NCBI RefSeq assembly: GCF_910592395.1
Contig: NC_088315.1
Span: forward strand, 8,558,501-8,622,500
Direction of reading: 5' to 3'
Length of the DNA: 64,000 bases
DNA from: Lineus longissimus
Lineage: Eukaryota > Nemertea > Pilidiophora > Heteronemertea > Lineidae
Below are positions 46,444-60,000 of the stretch, piece by piece. The first letter of the stretch is position 1, and each line of letters begins with the position of its first letter. The translations under genes were made by a program, and so were the position numbers. The notes below the pieces were generated by a model that saw only the letters and a list, made by a program, of their open reading frames with translations, did no database searches and was not told the origin of the DNA.

Positions 46444-46990
46444 ACACTGTCTACCACTACACCCTATCACAACCTTCAAGTACGAGCCCGTACCATCAGC
46501 CCCAAAGAGTAAGCCCTGGTAACACCACCAAGAGCTTTGCACAATTAAGTCAGATTAAGGCTGAACTCATAACCCACCAGTTTCAAACCCAGCTCTACCA
46601 CTACACCACATATCCTAACACTTGAATTCACGATCTATGTTGAAACATCAGTTCCACCACTGTCTACCACTACACCCCATCACAACTTTCAAGTACGAGT
46701 CCGTACCATCAGCCCCAAAGAGTAAGCCCTGGTAACACCACCAAGAGCTTTGCACAATCAAGTCAGACTTAGGCTGAACTCATAACCCCCAGTTTCAAAC
46801 CCAGCTCTCTACCACCACACCAAATATCGAAACACTTGAATTCATGGTCTATGTCAGAACATAAGCTACCACAACACCCTATCACAAGCTTCAAGCACGC
46901 GCCCGTTAGCTGTAAAGAGTTAAGCCCTGGTAACACCATCGAGTGCGACACGCAATCAAATCGAACCCAGATTTCCCCTAACAAGGGCCC
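46444..46990 (-). repeat. Three tandem copies of a tRNA-like repeat, unit 202-213 bases
   Basis: Copies begin at about 46445, 46658 and 46866, the last truncated. On the minus strand each full unit contains two box-A-like words (GTGTAGTGGTAGAGCTGGG and GGGTGTAGTGGTAGACAG) and a degenerate box B (GGTTTGAAACT). The long identical blocks agccccaaagagtaagccct and ggtaacaccaccaagagctt show copies 1 and 2 to be fairly recent. Confidence 0.75.
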
Positions 46991-49900
46991 ATGGGATTCT
47001 AATGGAACAAGTAAAATTACTTTAGAAAATTGCTTCGTCATAGAGCAGAAAGCCCGAACACTCTCCAGCTTAACAATCAGCGAATGTAAAAGTGATGTTT
47101 GGCATCATCCAACAATTATGAGGACCTGTTAACCCATCCAGGCCGCTGAAACATGAGGATGATCACAATAGGAGAGCTGTCTGAGGGATGTGAAGGTGGG
47201 TGTCTCTGAGATGCATCTCGTGTGCACGCTGACAACAGGGTATCACAAACAAGTTGGTGCATGGTTGAGGTGCGGGAATCCAACTGTACTGTGCGGAAAT
47301 CCAACAGTAGATTTAGCGATATATCACATAGTTTTTATGTGTGTACACCAGTTAAAAATTTTTTATGTGTATAAAATGCAGTACATTCAGCCATAGTCAG
47401 TACAGCTAGATATCTGTTTCCATTAAACTTCCTAATATAGCTTTGCAGTGGTGTCTCAATGGCATACCCAATTAGAACACGTCTGCCTTTTGAAATTTGC
47501 TAGTGATAATGATAGAATCTTTGCACTAAATCCAAATCAGGCGGCGTAAAGTGACACCGATGAATCAAACCAGACCACAACACAACGGCAGACGAGTGAT
47601 CATTTTGTCCCGGTATGATGCCGAGGTGATACACCAATGAACGGTCCCCGGGGACAATTATTGGCTGGAAATCGTAATTAAATCAATGACCGTCGGGCCA
47701 CTCTTGCCATATGCAGCGATAGAACGGCGACAGTTGATGGACAGACTATTACCGCCTGGTGTAGGACCGATGATGAAAGTTTATTAACACCCCGATCTTG
47801 GCCCTGATGGACGCGGAGATTAGCCTGATGAACTGAAGGAGCTTTAGAGGCGGGCTGGGGCAATCAATGGTGTGGTTTATTAGGGTTGCTGCTGCATGTT
47901 AGAGGGGGGCATCATGCTACACGTAAGGTACTTCATAGCAAGTAAAAGATTCCATACAGGTGGACAGCAGCCTATAGTGCATGCCATAATACCTCCGGCA
48001 AATATCCGATTGGTAAATATCCAATATAACTTTGGTAATAATGACGAAGACAATGATGGAGAGCCTCATAAGAATCTAATCAGGATGTTGGACCCGGAAC
48101 TGAGAGGTCAAGCAAACTTATTTAATCCATTTCAAAAGAACATTGGCACAACCGTCCATTTTGAATTTTTGAAGATCCAATATGACCTATAAAGTCATCA
48201 TATGGTTAAAAATCTATTCAAAAGTGTATATTACATCACTGTCAGAACCCTCCAAGTTGAACGATTTGAGACATTAGCCTCTGTTACTTTTCCTTGTGAT
48301 TTGAATTCAATGACACGGACATTTTCAGACTTTAGTCGTACATCATTTAGTCTCCAACCGAGTCAAAAACGATTTTTTCTCAATTACGGCAAAATCGGCC
48401 TGATGACCCCCTAAATCCAAGTGATTTAAACTCTCAGGCGTGATAACGAATTCTGACTGTCTCTTCAACGAATCACTTTGTCTCAACTGCAGTCGAATGT
48501 AATTAAGGGTCGTGCAAGATTGCTACCATTAGTGTTTGCCTAAAAGTCGACAGGGGGATCGCAACTTGATAGAAAAGGTATTACGGGCGAGCTAATTACG
48601 TGTCTTTATATGGTGATTAATACGGGCCAAAATAGAGAGGATTTTCGTGTTGGAAAATTGAGATGGAAACTTGAGACTGTCGAGACAGGATGATATTACG
48701 ACTATTGGATGTCCCTGTACTGTTGACATATACAAATACAGTAGACCACTTCATTTTCGCAAGCCTGTGATTTTGTGATTTTCACGCGAGCATTAGCTTT
48801 GAAAAAAGTGTTTTAACTTTCTTTTGGTTCAAATGACCAACATCTGAATAAGACTCCATCTGTAACCTTCGACAAATATCCTCCATGTGGCATTTGGCAT
48901 AATTAGTAAAAAAATTCCCCGAACGTTAGCTAAATCAATTTGTCCATCATAGCCAGCACTTTCCCTGCCAACCTAATCACCAACTCCCATTCTAATATCC
49001 ATTATCAAATTTCACATTCATAGATAATCGCGGCCATTTTAGACGAGCATTTATTTAATTGAGTCTCAACAACCCTGGTTGCATTTGCTTCTGTGTTAGC
49101 TCAGTCGCTGCTGGGGGCTAGATTCACACTAATGCGATCGCAGAGCGCAACACAAATCGGAGCAATTCTCACGCCTAATACGAAACACATGTTCCCCATT
49201 TATCCACCAACTAAAAAGCTTTCGTATGTAAGTTGACTACGAACATTGTCGCTGAAATTAAAGCGGGTTTTGAAAGAGTAGCCGCGAGTTGGCGGTGATC
49301 TTCGACAGCATATTCTCATCTGCCGAGTCGACAAATGGTTTCCTGTCGCTCGGCCCCACAGGAAGGTTCCAAAATACCATTATTGGCTTATGGGGATCTG
49401 AACACATAAATGGCCGTAATATAGCCTTACCGACTCATCATATAATGTCAGAGTCAATAACAATGGCTATGTTCGAAGAATATTGTCCGGAAATGACAGG
49501 CGGGAAATTTGAAGAACGCGGTCAGTTCTTGAAAGCTTCAGGTCAATAAATAGTTACAGGATTCATGTATAGATGGTGTTACTGGTAGCAAAGGACTCGA
49601 ACCCCACTTTGAGGCAACACAACACAGCTATGAAAAGCATACATGGGTTTCAGCTTCAGCCGTATGTCTCCTAATTAAAGACATTCTGATGAAACTATTT
49701 CATGCCACGTGACTCCCCATTGTCGACAATGCTAAAACTGTCATCAGCAATGGGATTTTGTGCGGAGACATTTCAAATATATCAATTGAAAAATCGAGCC
49801 TGCATGTGATGTGTGGCACTGGAGGAGAAATCGTAATACAAACCTGACATCTTGATGTACGCCACCATTTAATGAAAATGATACCAATTAGTAACTTCAT

Positions 49901-50929
49901 TAGTGACAGCTCTTACCCTGATTGGTTCTCACCCCCACTTAGAGGAGTAGTAGCTCAATATGAGTTAAAGGAAGAGTAGCTCAAGATAATGCCGGGTCGA
50001 CGGCGCTATGGATATCTATTAATAAAGCTGCACGTTTTCTAGTTCATTCCAGAACCGCCCTCTATACAGGAACTCAGAAAATTTTGTAAGCATTGACCCA
50101 TTGCAATACTGGAACCTATAACCCTATCGCTTTTCAAAATGACCAGGCCTCATTGATAGAAAAGAAGAAGGGACTTCACCAAATCAGTTTATTTAAACAG
50201 AGGGTTGCCAAGACAGAACACATTTGTTACTTAATTTGACTGAATGAGGAGAGAGCATACCATTACACATCAAATCAGTGTTTTGAACATTTATAAAGAG
50301 TGTCTGGACGATTTCTTCGCAAGCCTTTAAATTCGGTGTCTGAGAAAGTGCCACGACAAGAAAAGCAAAGTCAAGTCCACACCACAGAAATCGATTCAAC
50401 AGGTGCACTCTACCTTTAAATAAAGTACACTCGTAAGAAATGGGTGCGCACATTTAAGGCAAGAGCCTAAAGTGAATTTGACTTGAACTAATGGATGTTA
50501 AAACATCACTTTATAGCACTCCACCTACTGTTGAAAACTGATTGGTTTTACTCTATTCCACTTTAACGTACACCATAAATTTCTCTAAATTAGATCCACT
50601 ACAACAAATGGCTTGATTGTTTTTATTCAGCGGCCATGCTGGCAAATGAACAAGTCACTCAAACTCTTGGTATCTGAAGCAAAGTGGCGTTAATCTGGAT
50701 TTCTTGGGCGGGTGTATAGAACGGAAACGCACGGAAAGAGTTGTTGAGTGTGTGACGATAAGATTATTATTAAGTGAAAGTATGCTCAATACACCTTTCT
50801 ATCTGGAGAAGGCGTCGAACTGTAAATTGAAAAGTTGATTCAAAATTTGCGTCTTTTAAATCTGCCCACATTCCCACAAGTGCATGTCACTTAATAAACC
50901 AATAAAGTATTCAAAGATGTAAGGCAATA
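46991..50929. other. Non-coding region
   Basis: No coding exon was recognised. A minus-strand box-B-like word (GGTTCGAGTCC) lies at about 49592. The segments at about 48950-49150 and 48450-48720 are AT-rich. Confidence 0.4.
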
Positions 50930-51480
50930 GTGATGTGAGGTGCCCAAGATCACAAACATGAAATCAAGCCAATGTGGCTGTTGCATCCTGCATACTAGCT
51001 AGTGTACTAATTTTTATCATCCCTGGCAGCTGACAAAGGTTTAAGTTCAGCCAAAATTAGAATCACTAGAGTGACTTGTCTGAGATCTCAAACCTGGCCT
51101 GCATATCAGTCAGCTTTGTATCTTTCACTGCAATGCACAGGTTCCAGTTCCAGTTAAGTAAAGTGTTTTACCAAAGATCATAAACAAGGTCTGCGTATCA
51201 ATTAGCTTAGGAACGGTTAAAGTTCTAGCTGCAATTAAGACGAGTACCCAGGTAGCTGCAATTAAGCTGCAATCTGGCTGCAATTAAGACGATAAGCCAG
51301 GTAGCAAACATCTCAATGTGAGTGTTTTAGAGTTAAACGACTTACTCAAGATCACAAACACCTCCCTGTGACTTCATAGTTAGCTTACTGATTTCCACCA
51401 ACCTGACAGCAAGGCAAAGGTTAAAGTTCCAGCCGCAATTAAGATGAGTAGCCTGCTAGCAAACATCTTAACGCGAGTGT
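50930..51480. repeat. Degenerate tandem or clustered repeat with gcaattaagacgag words
   Basis: Blocks with aaggtttaagttc / aaggttaaagttccagc, gcaattaagacgag and gcaaacatctcaatgtgagt / gcaaacatcttaacgcgagt recur at irregular spacing. The array is old and indel-rich; the unit is not exactly defined. Confidence 0.55.
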
Positions 51481-54400
51481 TTTATCAGATTTTTATCCCC
51501 GCCCTAATGGATCTCGCTGCATGGAAATGGCAAGTGGCATCCTTATAAAAGATATCCTCAATTAGGGCTAACGCCATCGCCTTATTAATGGAACCGAATC
51601 AGTGCTTTGGCTTTGTGTTAACCCCTGGAAACCTGTGAGCAAATGCAAATATGGAATCGTTCAGATTATTAAAGATAAAATATCGCTTGACACACTTTTA
51701 ACTTCGGAGGAGTCAAATTACAAACAGCGAACACTAATGCATATTTATACAGCTTCAAGACAGAGGATGGTTAGGGAGTGCATCGGAAAATGGACGCAAA
51801 TTTGCCTGCATCATATAAACTGCTCTACGGCAATGTTTATTTCTATTTACCTGTGCCACAAGAAACACAATCAACATGAATGTCGATAGCCTTTAAATAC
51901 CTTTTCTCTTACCTCAGATACATATCAGTCGGGAAACTTACGGTCAAACATTTTGAGATGTAGTCCGTATAACAGGGCAACCCGGCCGAAAAAAACGTTA
52001 AAACGGTAAATCGTGTACTCTCCGATAAGTGTGCCTCGAGAAGATAATGACATTTCGCTCTATCGGCCATTACAATGGGCCTGAGAATGTTCTAACAGGA
52101 TAAACACGGGGACATCTGAGCCGGCTACATTATTCTAAGTGCTACGACAAATCTGCTTTAAGTTAATCTTATAATGCAGGCGCTAAGTGCCCCCTTTTAA
52201 AGGCACTCAGAATATTCTTCGGCCAGAAATTTGTCCTAAAGGCAAAAATGGTAAAAACTCTCATCGAGTTTTGTTTGCGTTAACCCTTTAAGTTCCGCAT
52301 CCGTCAGGTAGGTGGATGGAATTTGAGGTCGTATTCTTTATTCATTAAAGGATAAGTATAGGCACAAGCTAGGGGTTCAACTTGCGATATTCCATTGGCT
52401 ATTGACCTAATCTTCTGTCAGGAAATGTTCCGTCTAAAGTTGCGAACGAAGAACTAGATCGGCTGGTCAAAATAGAGAGATGGTAGGGCAGGGCTGCATC
52501 ATCATTTGGAGTGTCCTGGTGCCAAGTACCAAGCCAGACTGGCAAACAACTCCAACTCTCAAATCCAAGTCAATGGAATCAAGTGACTTGCACAAGACCA
52601 CAACCATAAAAAGGAGACCAAACCTCAAGTCCCAAACCACCATCTGTCCCCACCCATCCTTCCATTACAACTCAAGAACACAACTGAATAAACAAAGCGT
52701 GTCTAATTGGCGTTTACCGACGTGAACTAAATTTCCTCTTGCCGGAAGTGCCCTCAAGTGGGAAAACACTTGAAACTATGCTTTCTTACAATCATCAATT
52801 AAAGACGAAGTCCAACGGAATTGGTTAATTTGATATCATGAATGAGTGGCCCCACCCCCAATTAGAAATAACACTAATGGGCTAAAAATATCAGGATGCA
52901 AGAATCGGGTGCAGCGATAAATCAACTTAAAAATCTTCATTCCTCTGTTGGTAGCTGGTGAGTTGTTGTGAGCCACTACCGTAAGGTGCCGATTGGGGTA
53001 ATTGGTCTAGTCTTGGCCTGTTCAGAAATGAACAAAGCCAAAGTAATAAAGACAGTAGAGACACCTGTTGACAACTTTGTGTAGCTCCATCTGGCACACT
53101 TGGCTCCTGCCTATACACTATAGCCGCCCATTTAAGAACCCCGCAAACGAGCTGTATTTGTTGCCAGGACCTGCGACAATTATTGCTGGGATGAGCCAGA
53201 AAAAGGGCGTTCATCTGCTCGAACCAGTAATCAACAGGTATGATTGTGATCAATTGTCGTAGTGATCACTGATTCTTCTTGTCGCACTTGCAGGTACCGG
53301 TTATGACTAATGCAGGCAAGAGATTTTTGTTGCATGCAATCATAATCGCTGGTCTCTGTGATGAAATCTGTTCAGTTGCGAGGGCCCTTAAAGTGTTAAC
53401 AGGACAAAAATATCAGCACAAACACAGAGACCAAACACCACAAATTCAGCTACGATTTCAAAAAATTCAGAAAAACTCCTTTCATAGCTATTTAATCTAA
53501 TTAATCCCGAACCCATTAAACCCATAATCAATCAAGCAGAGTTCATAAAATGGAAAACTTTTGTTTTTAATTAACTTTTAAGATCCAATAGAGCGCGATC
53601 GTTTCTGGGATCAGAATGTTCTTTCATGTCTCATCGGACACGTTATATTTAAAGGTAGAACATCGACAAGATTGGAGAGCACAGTCTGATAACGGTTATC
53701 ACGGGAAACTGAATGCTAGGCAGGGTCTACACTGTGTTACCGGCACAATAGATTTCAACCCATGTCAATTTCATCCACAGAAGGTTCTGTATTGCCTACC
53801 GCTAATTTACTGCGGCAGTTTTAGCCGAAGTGCTGAGCGCTATTCATAAAAAAAGACATAGAAACTAACTTATCCAAACAATGGTCCTAAATTCAAATTC
53901 GTATTCAAATGTTTGAAAATTCAAATTCAAATGATGTTTAATCAAAACTGCAATCTTAATCGCACGCATGACACCTTTAATGGAATCTTATAATGTGTAG
54001 TGTAAGTGGCCTGTTTCATCCAAATGGGTTTCTCCGATTGCTCTCAAATGTCAATACAGATCAAAGGAAAATGTTTGTCTCCTCAAATGGGCTCGTTTCG
54101 CTAATGCACTGTGCCAAATTGGGTTTGTATGTTATAGTTGTAGTCTTAAGGGCAGGCCGAGTGACACGAGCTTCCTCGGAATTAATCCCGATTCAAAATT
54201 TCTAGACACTTTTAAGTACCATCACTAGTAGCTCTTGCTAATAGAAGACATTTTAAGGCGTGTTTTATAAAAATATTATAGAGCGCTTCTTGAAGCAACC
54301 CGGTGTTTTAAGGAGACCAAACACATTAGTCTTTAGTGGAACGAATATGGACCGAGAGTGAACGATTTTCGAATTTTGAATTTCTTTGAAATCGTCCCAC

Positions 54401-56844
54401 GATACATTAGGCGAAGCTTTGAAGTCTTTAAAACGTTTCCTGTACGATAAAATCATGTTCAAAACCAACGATATCTTGTTGCCATGGTTTTATGTTGTTT
54501 TGGCCAAGGACATCTTTCCATGCCAACTGCTGTTTTTCCAACTGTAAAACATCAATCATTAAAGTCAAGATCCATCTTTGTATAAAATTTGAAATTTGAA
54601 CGTGAATTTGAGATTTTCGAACTCTTTAGATAGGTCTTTGGTGTATGTGTTCAGCAGTGCTATAGTGCGCAATGAAATAAAAACTATATACATGCCAAGT
54701 TTTGACAGCTTAGCTTGTCCTATTACTACATGATGGCCATATTTACTTCTAATTCCCTGCGGGGAACGTGAAAATAAAGTACACAAATGGACTTTGCCTT
54801 TAAATTTGAAAGCAATGACGATGACGGCCGATTGTAATGGCTTTTGTAATTGGCTCAGCTTAACCATAACTGGATCACTCGAAAACTTAATGGCATTCGC
54901 CGAGATGACATCTTGAATTAGGTTCACGACGAAATCTTTGATGGGCGTTTGCCTAATGCACTGTCTCTTGAGCTTGCATCATATGATGCTGGCGTGGTGA
55001 TAAAAAAGCGCAAACGTCAAATCAGAAGTTTTCAAAATTTCACAAACTGATGTTTTGTAAATCGTAATATTGGATTATATTTTGAATTTCTACCTGATGT
55101 TACCTTCTTTAATAAAGAAGTTTTACTTATAGTTGTTTTTTTAAAAAATCTCATTATGTTTTTTGTGCGGATTCTTACGATGACGATATGTGAAGTTATT
55201 TGAGTAGGCCCGTAGGCCAGAGGGGACTGCAGTACAGGAATATTGCACACCTAAAAGACAAAACTTAGTGAAACTTTTTTTGATGTTTTCTGATGCATCC
55301 AATTAGCACAACTGATGTGACTGAACAGTAGTGATGGCCATCAGTATTTCCACAACCATTACACATGACCTGAACTTTTAAAAGTTCATAGGAGGGATTG
55401 AACCTGAGACCTCCTAATTCTACAACAGGATTTCTGAAAGTTCTGTCTGATCCAACGAAATCCCATGTGCTTTACGTATCAGTTTCAAAAGGTACTCCTT
55501 CTGAAAATAGAGTGGTCCCATTTGTGCAACAAAATCTTTAGTATCAAGAAAAAGCATTGCATCGCTAGAGCAATTTTAATCCATCATTTAATACCATCCC
55601 CTTTGAAAGATTAGAATTTAAAACAAAGAACCACAGGATATTACGAAAAACTACAAAGACCTGGGATCATTCTCTCATAGGAAGCAAAATGCATTTCACG
55701 TTTTTTTATGCCGAGAAGAGTAATGAAGGTACAGATACGCAAAAAGAAAAAGATATTCATTTCCTGGCTACGGTGCAGTGGCTTATCTGCGGTCCATTTG
55801 GCTCCGTCCAATCAGTGGCAATGGGGTTCATTCAAATATGAGTCTTGTGCAGGTTGAAGGTTGTACCGTTTTAAAGGGAGATTACTAGAGGTGTCAGACG
55901 AGATAGGCCACATGCACTCACCAATAGGCGGATCTACTATCTTACAGTGTACTGGCACAAGTCCTGCTTGAACAAGGAACATGTTTGCACCAAAGTCAAA
56001 TGAGACCTATTCTCTAACTTGCATAATGGCCATCCTCATGACGGTTTGAATAACTTTTCAATGTGAAGGATAAGTTAAGAGGGAACCCAATGAGTAGACT
56101 TGTCATTAGTCTGGATGCCACCAAAGTTTAGTAAATGGCACTGTTATTTGCCAATGTCTTTGGCCCTTCTGGCCTCACAGCCATACAACTAAAAAAATCA
56201 CACTTTTGCTATACACCAGGTGCCCCTCCCGACCTTCTCAAAGCCATACAACTCATCCTTGCTCTACATCAGATGCCAGCTCCGGACCTCACAACCATAC
56301 ATCTGTTTGCAGTCCACTACTGACTGATTTAAAAGCTTATTTGAGTGAGTTTGAGCGTAATGCCCCACTCCGTCTCCAATCTATCAAGATAGATAGGTTT
56401 TTAATGCAGGATAATACCAACTATTGGATTACTTGTCTTCCAAGCTTGTGCAGAATTAGACAACTATTTTTGATCCGGTGTCTACGAACGATGGACACAA
56501 CATAGCGAATTGTCTCTGATCGTATTCATTTTCAGATGTGTGACTATAAAGGCCAACAAAAACTGGTGAAAAGTACTTGTCAACAAACTTGTACAGAGAG
56601 GGATAACTATAACCCAGTGACAATTGACTTAGGACGAAAATAACAATTCGTCTCTGGAGAGACTGTCATTCATTTTCAAAAGTTGGCGAAAATTACTTTA
56701 TGTCAACAAACTTGCATAGAATTAGATGAAAAATGTTAACCCAGTATCAATAGACATAGGACACAAAGAGTGGTCTCTGCTCCTAACACACCAAGTGATT
56801 TGATGTGGACTCACATGTGAGATGTCGGAGCGGTAAAACAGATG
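51481..56844. other. Non-coding region
   Basis: No coding exon could be supported. The longest frame (54565-54927, minus) has no recognisable domain. The segment at about 52550-52640 resembles the repeat at 39.8 kb (cttgcacaagaccacaacc). Confidence 0.4.
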
Positions 56845-57065
56845 TTTGAAATTCCAGCGCCTGTTAACTACAGGCTAATGGGTTCGATACCCAGACAGAT
56901 CAATTCCATTGTGATGGGCGACTTCCTCTGGTAGCTCCGGTTTCCTCCTACATCACCCAATCGCTTTAACATCAGCCCAAAAAACGATATTTTACTCAAA
57001 CCCGCATTTGCCGCTCTTATACTGATAGTACTGGATCCCTTGACCACAAGATCATCTGGTACCAA
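56845..57065 (+). mobile_element. tRNA-derived SINE, same family as 15.6 kb
   Basis: Box B (GGTTCGATACC) is at 56881 and the core GGTTTCCTCCTAC at 56939, 58 bases apart. The gggcgact word before the core is shared with the 15.6 kb copy. Ends are approximate. Confidence 0.65.
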
Positions 57066-60000
57066 AGACCATGAAAAAACTCTGCGTGGTACAGTCCCAA
57101 CTGTGCCTTCCTGCTGAGCCTATTCTTAAACAGTGATTTATGTCTTCTGAAGACTTAAACCTAGACATTTCGGATCAATTCGTTTGCACAGAATGAGATG
57201 AAAATCCTTTACCTCACAACCCAGGGAAGGCAACTCAAACACTCATCTATCTTCTCGAATCCTCACCGATGTATAAATTTGAACAATCAGGACTTAACAC
57301 GCAAAAAGTCCACAGACATCCCGTGCCTGTGTTAACTTACGATTTAGTGATTTAATTCCGGATCATTTGCATAAATGTCATTTGCCCGTGCCTCCCGGCA
57401 CCAACTGAAACAACATTTACTCATGCCACCAGATAAATTAAAGCAGTGTTTAATTGATTGGTTTAACCATTTTGGTGACACAAGTTTTTTACCTGCTTTG
57501 ATTAAAACCTGTTACTTTTCAGTTGAAATTTAATCAGAATGGAAGACGAATTTGTCTTGTTTTGAAATTTGGCAATTTGGTCTATCTTGCCTGTTACTTT
57601 CTAACAATTTGACAACCAATGTGTTAATCTATTGGCCCAGTGACTCTGCCTTCGGCCAGAGGTAGAGTCCAATGCAAGCTACTAATGTTTCTCACTTGCT
57701 GGGGTCTATTGCTTGCCCCAGCATAGACACCAGATAGGAGGAATCTCTGTTTTACATCCCATTCAAAGGACTGTAAAGAGCCAGGAATTTCAGTTCCTTG
57801 AAAGCCAAGCCATTTCATCAAGAAATACAATCCTGGGTCCCGAGGATCGAACCCTGGGCCCTATTGCGTGACGATCCTCAATGCTCATGTTGGGATTTTT
57901 AAACTGTTGCATGGCCCATGGCATGTCTTAGAAGAGTTTTTACAACTTCCACTTTAGTATCGTTGATAACCCCTCCCCCCTCCCCCTTCTCTGGTATCCA
58001 AAAGCTAAGGAAGGAATTTCAGGGGTGTGAGTGAACTCAAAATGACACCAAAAAGAAGTTGTGCAAACTCTCATAAGACATGCCATGGGCAGAGCAGAAG
58101 CTTTTTTCAAATAATTGTTATCTCAACTTTCTTGTCAACTTTTTATCAACATGGTTCAATAGGTTATGAAAGACTGATGTACAGTTTCTCCCAATCAACA
58201 AGCTTAGTTTGATGGGAGACAAGGAGCCAAAAGGGCAGATTTTGGGGTTAGTTCCAGTCAAATTCTGATTTCAGAAATGGCCAGACAGAAACTGTTTTGA
58301 ATGTTAATTGAGTGGTTTTATATTACAGTGGCTGAGCACCCCTGCCCAACATCCACTAAACCCGCAGCCCTCACCGCAAATGACAAGCGATCGTCCCGCA
58401 TCAAAATCCAAAAACCGCCTCTCCGCTAATCAGAGCATCGTCAGCATTCGTTAGAGTTCCTGCCACGAATCCGCATCCTATTATCTCCTCGGTTAATTAT
58501 ATTACGAGCAAGGTCGTTAGGCTTATTTTGCACTTAATTAGTAGAAGAAAGACTATCAGAATGGATTACTGCCACTGAACATCACTGATTAGAGAGACTA
58601 AATGGATTTTCAAATTAATTTGCTGAAAATCAAGACTGGAGGAGTCTGCGGTTACTATTTTCGTCTCGTTATTTTCTTCGATGTCTCGGCTTATTATTTC
58701 AAATTATAATCGCCCTCCGGCAGGTTTCTTTCCTGAACTCGGGAATTTTATTTTCAAAGTTTAACTTACGAGTTGATATTTGAATGAATCATGATTAAAA
58801 TTAGGATCAACGAGGTTTGATCCAACCGAGGCTATATTCTGGGACTCTGCCACTTGTGGACAACTTGACCTTCAGGAATATATCATCATTAGCAAATAGC
58901 TAATTGGTACGAACATTGACCAAAAACTCATCATATCAAAGAGCAATCTGTTCGCTATACAGTTCTGTCCAGATGTAACATACCTTGCCTCGCGCAAACT
59001 CTTGAATGTACATTATCTGTTCCTCTGATTCTATTCACTGCGTTATGTACAACGATGATTGAAAGGTTTTTTACAGTACCGTATCTGAATGAACTCTAGA
59101 TTCATTTATATAAGGTCAGTTGCAAATAACCATTTCTTGGCTCTATCATTGTATTTCTACATGAATAAAGAGATCTGAGGAGAACCATCAGTGCTTGTGA
59201 TAATGATTCAGTTGGCTATAGTGTCACCAATGTAAAGCAAACTATCAAAGTGTGACTGGGACAGAAAATCAACAGATCTCATGAACAAGAATCTAGAGCA
59301 TATTCTCCAATTCATCTTATTCTTCCAATACCATGCACACACTTCCCTTACAGAGGGAAAATAAATTGAAAGCGACAGCCAGAACTACCGCCCTCAATGC
59401 ACAATCATGCACGTTGGTAATCTTACTGGGCTTCCTCTGCCAATGAGTCAAATCCATTCATTTGGCTTCTCAATTCAATATGAAAATGGACGGCAATATT
59501 GAAAGCAATGGATTGAGCGCTTGCAGCTGATTTAGGACGGGAAAATGGACTATTTAGCCTGAATGGGGCAAAATGATGGCTTATATGGCAGAGTTGACGT
59601 TTACTTAAGACGGAAATGTAGAAATGATTTAGAAATATGGTTCATTGTTGGCGATGGATAGTGAAGTATTTCAATGAATGAAGGGAAGATATATGGATTC
59701 TTCTAGCCAGGCTCATCTCTAGAGAAAGGGGATTTCAATTATTGTGTGGAGGGTACAAGCAGTGGCCAATATTAAATTTAGACTGCACCAGTTTGCAATT
59801 CTCTCAAGTGACCGCCTTGTGGTTGCTCCTTGAAACTCGAGATTGATTTCTGTGGAGACCAGGGTAACAATATGGCATCCCCAAAGCGCTTCGAGCAGGG
59901 AATACTGGAAAAGCGACGTAAGAACTCAAAATCATCATCATATCATCAACCTCCGGTTGGCAAATCTTGTTTGCCAACTGAGCTATTCTATAATGTGCGG

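Noticed and set aside
54565-54927. 120-codon minus-strand frame
   Set aside because: No domain was recognised, it lies in AT-rich sequence and has no supporting splice sites; kept as non-coding.
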